Of a stretch of 8,055 nucleotides of DNA, positions 1-5,132 are shown piece after piece. This DNA comes from an uncultured Chloroflexota bacterium (GTDB lineage: Bacteria; Chloroflexota; Dehalococcoidia; SAR202; UBA11138), in NCBI GenBank assembly GCA_913046025.1, contig CAJWRP010000077.1, positions 1 to 8,055 of the forward strand, given 5' to 3'. The position numbers and the translations under genes were made by a program. Numbering within the stretch: the stretch's first letter is position 1; every line of letters begins with the position of its first letter. Under the pieces are notes generated by a model. The model did not search any database. It had not been told where the DNA came from and saw only the letters and a list, made by a program, of their open reading frames with translations.

Positions 1-2
1 AC

Positions 3-110
3 AGACTGCGGAAAAATGCTACCTGTCCAGACGGAAGTGAGGGTGAGATTGAAGGCGACGTGTTTTTTGCTATTGCAGATTTTGTCATCATATCCCTTAT
101 ATACACATAA
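3..110 (+). CDS. Possible 3' end of a gene cut by the left edge (very uncertain)
   Basis: The third forward frame is open from the window edge to a TAA at 108-110 and reads about 35 residues. It starts RLRKNATCPDGSEGEIEGDV and ends in a hydrophobic stretch (FFAIADFVIISLIYT). Its residue composition looks more protein-like than the overlapping frame that begins at the ATG at 16, which is rich in Leu, Arg and Tyr. I recognise no family. The piece is short enough to be open by chance, and only sequence to the left of the window could settle whether it is a gene end. Confidence 0.2.
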   Translation, partial: RLRKNATCPDGSEGEIEGDVFFAIADFVIISLIYT

Positions 111-281
111 AGAGAGATTGATCACCCTAATTTACTTAGGAAATACCCGATCATTTAGATTGCTCATATATTATCGAAAGTACGCGCAGGGGCGTTAGCT
201 AATATTCTGTTCTCTTGGGCCTGAATTTAGCCTGTCTTCTCCGGGTCTTGGTTGCAATTTTAGGTCTTCGAAAGCGTCTCT

Positions 282-312
282 CAGGCGCTATCCTACGAAG
301 CGAGAGCGCCTG
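282..312. repeat. Inverted repeat / hairpin upstream of the cyclase operon
   Basis: CAGGCGCT (282-289) and AGCGCCTG (305-312) are perfect reverse complements around a 15-base spacer. The stem is GC-rich, but no T-run follows on either strand, so it is not a classic intrinsic terminator. It could be a terminator of another type for the gene to the left, or an operator. It ends three bases before the TTGACT promoter-like element. Confidence 0.4.
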
Positions 313-314
313 CC

Positions 315-343
315 TTGACTAGCCTACCAATGGGAATTACCCT
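315..343 (+). promoter_or_regulatory. Weak candidate promoter for the cyclase operon
   Basis: TTGACT (315-320, five of six matches to the -35 consensus) is followed after 17 bases by TACCCT (338-343, three of six matches to the -10). Spacing and direction suit the operon starting at 404. The poor -10 box makes this only a candidate. Confidence 0.25.
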
Positions 344-403
344 TACCCCAACTGCCTACAATGCAGCGCAAAACAAGCGAATAATCTAAAGCAGAGGTCT
401 GAT

Positions 404-1198
404 ATGCAGCTAGCAACCTTGCCGAAAAGTCCTGACGAGTTGCGCAGCCTGATTAGAAAAGGCGAACTAGTTCATCCCACCAGCGGAATGGCTCCCGGGC
501 GTGTTCAGGCTAACCTCGCCATTATACCAATGGATATGGCTTTCGATTTCCTGCTCTTCTGCCAGCGCAACCCAAAGCCCTGCCCGCTTCTGGAGGTGGT
601 TGAGGCAGGTCAGACAGAGCCACAACACTTCGCACCCGGCGCTGACCTCCGCACAGATGTAGCGCTATACAGGGTGTATCAGCACGGAGAGATGATCTCG
701 GAAGTTGAGTACCTGGCCGAGTTCTGGCGAGATGATCTGGTCTCGTTCTTATTAGGATGCAGCTTTTCGTTCGAGTCGGCCCTATTACGGGCTGGAATTA
801 GAATGCGTCACATGGAGTGCGACACCAACGTACCCATGTTCATCACTAACATAGCGACCACACCAGCAGGGGCATTTTCAGGGCCCATGGTCGTCTCAAT
901 GAGGCCTATCCCCCAGGAACAGGTAGTCAGGGCCGTTCAGGTAACGTCCCGCTTCCCTGCTGTACACGGTGCACCTGTGCACATAGGCAATCCGGAGGCC
1001 ATAGGAATTACAGACATCAGCAAGCCGGATTTCGGCGAACCCGTTGCTTTTGAAGAGGGGGAGGTGCCGGTGTTCTGGGCCTGTGGTGTCACCCCACAGG
1101 CAGTGGCGATGAGCGCCAAGCCGCCGCTGATGATAACTCATGCTCCAGGGCACATGTTCATTACCAACAAGAAGGACGAAGACCTAGCAGTACTGTAA
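404..1198 (+). CDS. DUF1445 (YcsI-type) putative hydro-lyase / D-glutamate cyclase N-terminal half
   Basis: The 264-residue protein has the usual length and blocks of the DUF1445 family. These include G-x-APGR-x-QANL with FCxxNPxPCPLL (residues 28-62), GCSFSFE (118-124), CDTNVPMF-x-TN (139-149), GPMVVSMRP (160-168), HGAPVHIGNPEAIGI (188-202), ACGVTPQ (226-232) and THAPGHMFITN (245-255). No signal peptide or membrane segment is visible, so it should be cytoplasmic. The family is annotated as putative hydro-lyases; in animals the same domain forms the front half of mitochondrial D-glutamate cyclase, which converts D-glutamate to 5-oxo-D-proline and water. The ATG follows AGAGGT (393-398) with five bases between. 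The next gene, 56 bases downstream, encodes the matching second half, so I infer that the two products act together. Family assignment is firm; the exact substrate is inferred. Confidence 0.9.
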   Translation: MQLATLPKSPDELRSLIRKGELVHPTSGMAPGRVQANLAIIPMDMAFDFLLFCQRNPKPCPLLEVVEAGQTEPQHFAPGADLRTDVALYRVYQHGEMISEVEYLAEFWRDDLVSFLLGCSFSFESALLRAGIRMRHMECDTNVPMFITNIATTPAGAFSGPMVVSMRPIPQEQVVRAVQVTSRFPAVHGAPVHIGNPEAIGITDISKPDFGEPVAFEEGEVPVFWACGVTPQAVAMSAKPPLMITHAPGHMFITNKKDEDLAVL

Positions 1199-1254
1199 AT
1201 TATCCCTTTGCCAGTTCAATAAGACGACTAATACAACCCATCAGGAGATTGTAG

Positions 1255-2106
1255 ATGACCATTGAAGACATTATTTTAGATAGAGATCGCAGAGGGATAT
1301 CCAAGCTAAGGCCCTTTGTCCCCACTGACTTCTGCGACCGGGCCGCGCAACTCATACTGGACCATCCAGGTACTGCGGTCATAATCACAGGCTTTTACAT
1401 CCTGGACGCTGGCATGGTGGAAACCGACGGCCCCCCAGGCGCTGTCAGCATAGGCAATGCCCTGGAAAACCTGGGCTATGAAATTGTGTACGTGACAGAC
1501 CAGCACGGAATAGCAATCATGGAAGGCACGAAGAGTGCGGGATCCCGGGTTGTGGACTTCCCGATTACCGACGACAGCGCCAGCGAAGCCTTTGCCATCG
1601 ACCTGTTAAAAAGCTTAGCCCCGTCAGTGGTTATCGCCATCGAGCGATGCGGCTTCACTGACGAAAAGATGTTCCTTAATATGCGTGGCCGGGATATTAC
1701 ACCATACAACGCTCGAACTGACTACCTGATTAGCAACCATCCTCACACCGTAGGCGTGGGCGACGGTGGCAACGAGATAGGAATGGGCAATGTAGCCGAA
1801 GAGGTAACCAATGTGGACTCGTTGGTGAAGAAGGCATGCGTAACCAGCGTTTCCGAGCTGATCCTCTCCAGTGTCTCTAACTGGGGTGGTTACGGACTGG
1901 TGGCATCGCTATCAAAGCTATCGGGCAAGAACCTAATGCCTACCGTAGATGAGGACATGGACCTGATAAAAAAGACTGTGGACCTGGGCGCGGTGGACGG
2001 TATGAGCAATTCGCAGGAATACAAGGTAGATGGGTTCACGCTGGAAGAGAACGCGGAAACGATCACCCAGTTGTGGGACCTGCTTAAGCAAGAGGGAATT
2101 AGCTAG
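1255..2106 (+). CDS. DUF4392 protein, D-glutamate cyclase C-terminal half
   Basis: The 283-residue protein matches the DUF4392 (glutamate cyclase-like C-terminal) family. Visible motifs are TGFYI (45-49), ETDGPPGA (56-63), IAIERCG (127-133), the glycine-rich GVGDGGNEIGMGN (167-179) and SNWGGYGL (208-215). The glycine/aspartate-rich motifs look suited to binding a small acidic or phosphorylated ligand, but this is inference. No export signal is seen. The ATG follows a good AGGAG (1243-1247) with seven bases between. It is the second gene of an evident operon with the DUF1445 gene; animal DGLUCY carries both domains in one chain, which is the main reason for proposing a D-glutamate to 5-oxo-D-proline cyclase. 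It ends at TAG 2104-2106. Whether each half works alone cannot be told from the sequence. Confidence 0.88.
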   Translation: MTIEDIILDRDRRGISKLRPFVPTDFCDRAAQLILDHPGTAVIITGFYILDAGMVETDGPPGAVSIGNALENLGYEIVYVTDQHGIAIMEGTKSAGSRVVDFPITDDSASEAFAIDLLKSLAPSVVIAIERCGFTDEKMFLNMRGRDITPYNARTDYLISNHPHTVGVGDGGNEIGMGNVAEEVTNVDSLVKKACVTSVSELILSSVSNWGGYGLVASLSKLSGKNLMPTVDEDMDLIKKTVDLGAVDGMSNSQEYKVDGFTLEENAETITQLWDLLKQEGIS

Positions 2107-2282
2107 CCCGGCACTGATTCAATATTACTGTCGGTGCGAAGGGTAAAAACAGGATCTGAGTGGGAATAGGACCTGCCAACATAAAGTCGAGTTGACAAGG
2201 CCCAAGTCCTTTGAGTTATCTGTTCTTATTTGCTTAGCTGGCTACTTTGGACCGTGCCCTCGTCCTTGTCTTTGGAGCGGCA

Positions 2283-3046
2283 TCAGGGGGCGGTTAGCGC
2301 CACTGAATTCTTGACCAAGACTCCTCCTCGCAGTTTTTGAAGGGCGGCACGCTAAAGTCTTGAAACGTGCATCTGAGAAATCTCTATGCACTCGGCAATC
2401 TGCTGCTGAAACATACTCTTATAGAAACGAAGCTGGAGAATTGTTCTTTCTCTGTCGGGGAGAGTATCCAGGCTCGTTGCCAAGGCGAGCCTATCCAATG
2501 AGAGCTCAAATTCGGTGTCAACGGAACCCCACATAGTCAGATAAGAAGACGCTGCCGTCAGAATCATCGGTCTCAACGCTCTCATCAAGTGAACGAGGGT
2601 CTCCGATTCTTCCCAGTTCGGTAGCTGCCAGGATCTCCTTTTCGGTGAGATCGCATGCTTCTGCCAGTTCAGGAACATTGGGCCATCGGCCAAGAGAGGA
2701 CGCAATAAACTCTGCGAGCTTGTTGCGTCGCAAGGTCCAGGGAATCTTGATTAGGCTACCGTGGTCCCTAAGATAGTTAAGAATGGCGCTCAGTACCTCT
2801 GGGATGGCTAATGAAGAGAAGCTAGTGCCCCTCTCAGGATCGAACTTTTCAAGGGCATTCAGATAGGCTTATCATGCCTATCTGAAATAGGTCTTCTTGC
2901 GGCGCCCGAAAAGTTCGCAATCGCCTGCAGAGCCTACGAACCAGGGGTACGTAATTGGTAACTAGCTGTTCATGAGCCTGTGGGTCTCAAGAATCACGGT
3001 ACGTCCCTAGCAGCTTGAGCGTCAGTGTGGCGGAGTTCTTTGCCAT
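2283..3046 (-). pseudogene. Decayed SigB/SigF-family RNA polymerase sigma factor
   Basis: Read on the minus strand, the frame starts at ATG 3046-3044 behind GAGGGAG (3063-3057) and ends at TGA 2285-2283. It would encode 253 residues, normal for a group-3 SigB/SigF sigma, once four lesions are undone. These are a TGA (2989-2987) after YRDS, where the family has Gly; a +1 shift near 2860-2863; a +1 shift in the GGGG run at 2530-2527; and a TAG (2354-2352) after HVSRL, where Leu is expected. The rebuilt protein shows region 2 (VPLVRRLCRRLR, then EDLFQIGMISLLNALEKFDPERG at 51-73), region 3 (LRRNKLAEFIASSLGRWPNVPELAEA) and region 4 (LPDRERTILQLRFYKSM, then QQIAECIEISQMHVSRL). The good preservation between lesions suggests recent inactivation. 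Neighbouring genes are intact, which argues against general sequencing error. No anti-sigma gene lies beside it. Confidence 0.9.
2858..2886. repeat. Perfect 11-bp inverted repeat at the sigma-gene frameshift
   Basis: TTCAGATAGGC (2858-2868) and GCCTATCTGAA (2876-2886) are exact reverse complements around the 7-base loop TTATCAT. The repeat lies in the region 2.2 coding part of the sigma pseudogene. The +1 frameshift falls in one arm: removing one base at 2862 or 2863 restores the reading frame and breaks the perfect pairing. Confidence 0.85.
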
Positions 3047-3074
3047 TAACTACTGGCTCCCTCTTAGATCTATG

Positions 3075-3090
3075 GAACGATATATCGTTC
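3075..3090. promoter_or_regulatory. Perfect 16-bp palindrome, probable operator
   Basis: GAACGATATATCGTTC reads the same on both strands without a spacer. It lies 28 bases upstream of the sigma pseudogene's ATG and just before its Shine-Dalgarno sequence. That position suits an operator for a dimeric repressor controlling the former sigma gene. The regulator is not in this window, and I cannot name its family. Confidence 0.5.
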
Positions 3091-3144
3091 TGCCTAAAGT
3101 GAGCCGCTTTTACACAATTATCAGGTGCAATATATGCTACAAAC

Positions 3145-3161
3145 ATACCCCTTAAGGGTAT
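3145..3161. repeat. Short dyad ATACCC/GGGTAT
   Basis: ATACCC (3145-3150) and GGGTAT (3156-3161) pair around five bases. The overlapping CCCTTAAGGG (3149-3158) is itself a perfect palindrome. It lies in the divergent intergenic region and could be a second operator. No function can be assigned from sequence alone. Confidence 0.35.
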
Positions 3162-3197
3162 TGATGAATGTTTACTAAACGCGAATTAAAGGCAATA

Positions 3198-3214
3198 TGG
3201 CATTCACTATGCCA
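3198..3214. repeat. Small hairpin TGGCAT/ATGCCA
   Basis: TGGCAT (3198-3203) and ATGCCA (3209-3214) form a perfect six-pair stem with a five-base loop. No T-run follows. It is one of several short dyads in this gap and its role is unknown. Confidence 0.3.
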
Positions 3215-3290
3215 GTACTGAGTTAGTGCGCAATCCATACTGGGCCAGCTTCTATAGATTTGGTCGTACCTCAAATTACAGTACTTTCGC

Positions 3291-3321
3291 TTGGGAACGA
3301 ATTTGATTAAAGTATTATACT
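3291..3321 (+). promoter_or_regulatory. Tentative promoter for the metallohydrolase gene
   Basis: TTGGGA (3291-3296) and TATACT (3316-3321, five of six -10 matches) are separated by 19 bases, which is slightly long. If used, it would give a leader of roughly 235 bases containing the hairpins at 3345-3367 and 3502-3530. The alternative nearby -35-like TTGACA at 3495-3500 has only GCAAAT at the 17-base spacing. Confidence 0.25.
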
Positions 3322-3344
3322 TATCGAAAAATTAGAAGGCATAC

Positions 3345-3367
3345 GATAAGGCCTTTGGCCCTTTATC
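3345..3367. repeat. Bulged hairpin in the metallohydrolase upstream region
   Basis: GATAAGGCC (3345-3353) pairs with GGCC and TTATC (3357-3367) around a TTT loop, with two unpaired bases in the right arm. No T-run follows. The GGCATAC heptamer flanks it on both sides (3338-3344 and 3372-3378). Function is unknown. Confidence 0.35.
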
Positions 3368-3501
3368 ATCTGGCATACCAGTAATTAAGATTCTTTATTA
3401 GTAGGATTATTCTGGATTTTTTTGCCCAATTTGACCAACATACACCACATAGGTCTCACACAAAAAATTATGGGTGGAAACACCAATATCACGTTTGACA
3501 C

Positions 3502-3534
3502 AAGCCTTATTCAATACGCAAATAAGGCTTTTCT
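3502..3534 (+). terminator. Terminator- or attenuator-like stem-loop before the metallohydrolase gene
   Basis: AAGCCTTATT (3502-3511) and AATAAGGCTT (3521-3530) form a perfect 10-bp stem with a nine-base loop. The forward strand continues as TTCTCC, so the 3' side has a short T-run (TTTT, 3529-3532). It ends about 20 bases before the AGGAGG of the next gene. It may stop transcription arriving from upstream, act as an attenuator in the leader, or serve as an operator overlapping the TTGACA at 3495-3500. Confidence 0.5.
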
Positions 3535-3565
3535 CCTCACATATCAGAATTAAGGAGGGCAGAAA

Positions 3566-4999
3566 TTGACCAAGCTTTCAGGGGTAATCATCGACGAGAC
3601 AAGCGGCGATAGAGTCGCGGCACGAGTGCAGGTGTTGGACTCCAGGGGTGCCTTCGTTCAACCACCGAATGCTCTTCTCAAAGTCGGCACAGGCGCCCCG
3701 TTCTTTTACAGCGATGGAGCCTTTGACGTGGACATCATCCGAGGTCCAACCCGGATCATTGTTGAACGAGGCACAGAATATACCCCAGCCGTCGTCAACC
3801 TCGACGCCGCAAACTCCGGAACTGAGGCTGTGGAAATTACACTGGGTCGCTGGACAGGACTGGCGAAAGAGGGATGGCATCCCGGAAATACACATATTCA
3901 TTACGACGAAAAAGAGGGCCGTCCCGACGAGCGCCTTCAGCTTGATCCCCGAATAGAGGATCTGCGTATGACCGCAGTTAGCATTCTCAAGAGGGGAACC
4001 CTGGAATACGCCACCAACAAGTACCCCATCGGAGCGCTTACCGAATTCTCCTCTGCCCACCATTATGTGCAAAACGGGGAGGAGTCTCGCCACAACCGTG
4101 AGCCATGGACCATAGGCTACGGCCACATAATGCTGTTGAACATCCGCAACGCCGTTGAGCCGCTGAGCCGAGGCGTGCTGGTTGACGCCTTCGAGCCGGA
4201 CTACCCTCCCCTATCCTTGGCCTGCGACAACGCCAGAAGACAGGGCGGACTGGTTATCTGGTGTCACAACGGTCAGGGCATGGAAGCTCCAGTGGCTGCT
4301 GCCCTGGGAAAATTAGACGCGTTCAACCTGTTCGACCCAAGTTGGAATGAGGCAGAGTACGACATCTACTACCAGATGCTAAATGCTGGCATGCGTCTGC
4401 CAGCCTCTACAGGCTCCGACTGGTACATCAGTTCGGCCAACCGAGTCTACAGCTACACGGGTGGTGCCTTCGATTACGAGTCCTGGTTGCAGGCGCTGCG
4501 GGACGGTCGGACGTTCATTACCAACGGACCTGCGTTGCATCTGGAGGTAAACGGCCATGCGCCAGGCGACGAAATCGAGATCGACGTAGGCAGCAAGCTG
4601 TCCGCCACTATTCGGTGGCAATCGCACTACCCCGTCAAGTGCATTGAACTGCTGTACAACAGCAACGTCGTTGCAAGAGAAACCTTCGAGGAGGGCTCGG
4701 CCAGCGGGACGTTAGAAGCAAACGTCGACGTGAACGCGGATGGCTGGATCGCGGCCAAGGCGTCCAGCGACACCAGGGATAGCTTCTTCCAGCCAATATT
4801 CGCCCACACAAGCCCCATCTACATTAAAGCGGGAAGAGACAGCGCCGAAAAGAAGACGGCCGCAGCCTGGTTCGACGACCGCATCGAAACGTCGCTGGAG
4901 TGGGTGCGAGCGAAGGGTCGATTCTATAGCGACCAGCAGAGGCAGGAGGTGGTGGACCTTTTCCGCCAGGGCCAGCAGGTTTATAAGGACATGATGTAA
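3566..4999 (+). CDS. CehA/McbA-family PHP-type metallohydrolase
   Basis: The 477-residue protein starts at TTG, fixed by a strong AGGAGG (3553-3558) seven bases upstream; no ATG lies in a better place. Residues 1-90 resemble the carboxypeptidase-regulatory-like beta domain that opens many members (SGVIIDETSGDRVAARVQV). The PHP-type hydrolase domain follows, with GNTHIHYD (108-114; H110 and H112 as likely metal ligands), H187 in GYGH, H234 in IWCHNGQG, D285 in STGSDWY, and the family block GRTFITNGPAL (314-324). A beta-rich C-terminal part and a helical tail follow (about 430-477). There is no signal peptide, so a cytoplasmic location is likely. The family is named after carbaryl hydrolases, but most members have unknown substrates, so hydrolysis of an ester, amide or phosphoester can only be inferred. 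The gene stands alone: the next gene is 133 bases away with its own promoter candidate. Confidence 0.9.
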   Translation: MTKLSGVIIDETSGDRVAARVQVLDSRGAFVQPPNALLKVGTGAPFFYSDGAFDVDIIRGPTRIIVERGTEYTPAVVNLDAANSGTEAVEITLGRWTGLAKEGWHPGNTHIHYDEKEGRPDERLQLDPRIEDLRMTAVSILKRGTLEYATNKYPIGALTEFSSAHHYVQNGEESRHNREPWTIGYGHIMLLNIRNAVEPLSRGVLVDAFEPDYPPLSLACDNARRQGGLVIWCHNGQGMEAPVAAALGKLDAFNLFDPSWNEAEYDIYYQMLNAGMRLPASTGSDWYISSANRVYSYTGGAFDYESWLQALRDGRTFITNGPALHLEVNGHAPGDEIEIDVGSKLSATIRWQSHYPVKCIELLYNSNVVARETFEEGSASGTLEANVDVNADGWIAAKASSDTRDSFFQPIFAHTSPIYIKAGRDSAEKKTAAAWFDDRIETSLEWVRAKGRFYSDQQRQEVVDLFRQGQQVYKDMM

Positions 5000-5031
5000 C
5001 GGGCGTGTCCGCCTACTCACAAGCCAGGGAA

Positions 5032-5060
5032 TTGGTGCCACCTGGTAACTGCCCTATAAT
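5032..5060 (+). promoter_or_regulatory. Probable promoter of rsgA
   Basis: A perfect TATAAT (5055-5060) is preceded after exactly 17 bases by TTGGTG (5032-5037, three of six -35 matches). It lies in the gap after the metallohydrolase gene and would give a leader of about 65 bases. The hairpin at 5070-5090 falls inside this leader. Confidence 0.5.
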
Positions 5061-5069
5061 ATAAGGTAA

Positions 5070-5090
5070 GGCCGATTAGTAATTCCGGCC
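5070..5090. repeat. Short GC hairpin in the rsgA leader
   Basis: GGCCG (5070-5074) and CGGCC (5086-5090) form a five-pair GC stem with an 11-base loop, just downstream of the predicted rsgA start of transcription. There is no T-run, so it is not a terminator. A structural or stabilising role is possible, but chance cannot be excluded. Confidence 0.25.
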
Positions 5091-5132
5091 AAGTGTAAAA
5101 GTGCAAAATCAGGAGATGCCCTGGAGACATGC

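Larger units (their letters stand above)
111..403. other. Intergenic region upstream of the cyclase operon
   Basis: No protein or RNA gene is supported here. The stretch contains an 8-bp inverted repeat (282-312) and a weak promoter candidate (315-343), both listed separately. It ends with the ribosome binding site of the DUF1445 gene, AGAGGT at 393-398. Confidence 0.6.
3047..3565. other. AT-rich intergenic region with several dyads
   Basis: This 519-base gap separates the divergent sigma pseudogene and the metallohydrolase gene. I see no coding sequence. It contains the pseudogene's ribosome binding site, a perfect 16-bp palindrome (3075-3090), a dyad ATACCC/GGGTAT (3145-3161), a small hairpin TGGCAT/ATGCCA (3198-3214), a bulged hairpin (3345-3367), a T7 run (3417-3423) and a terminator-like stem-loop (3502-3534). 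A tentative forward promoter lies at 3291-3321. Confidence 0.6.

Noticed and set aside
16..198. Forward 60-codon frame from an ATG near the left edge
   Set aside because: It has no ribosome binding site, an odd Leu/Tyr/Arg-rich product and no family resemblance; a different frame (3-110) over the same bases looks more protein-like.
2107..2145. Stem GCACTGA/TCGGTGC after the cyclase operon as a terminator
   Set aside because: It has a G-T pair, a 13-base loop and no T-run, so it is too weak to call.
2192..2220. Perfect TTGACA at 2192-2197 as a promoter
   Set aside because: No acceptable -10 box lies 16-18 bases downstream, and the only forward gene it could serve is about 1.4 kb away beyond a pseudogene on the other strand.
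2352..2733. Two overlapping reverse frames as separate genes, or programmed frameshifting in the sigma gene
   Set aside because: Each frame covers only part of one sigma factor. Two nonsense codons in addition to two shifts make decay far more likely than recoding.
3145..3161. GGGTAT elements as SigB-type -10 boxes, hinting at sigma autoregulation
   Set aside because: No GTTT-like -35 element is found 13-15 bases upstream on either strand; the match is best explained by the local dyad.
3578..4126. Antisense 182-codon open frame inside the metallohydrolase gene
   Set aside because: The forward frame carries clear family motifs here; the reverse frame shows none and follows from the codon bias of the real gene.
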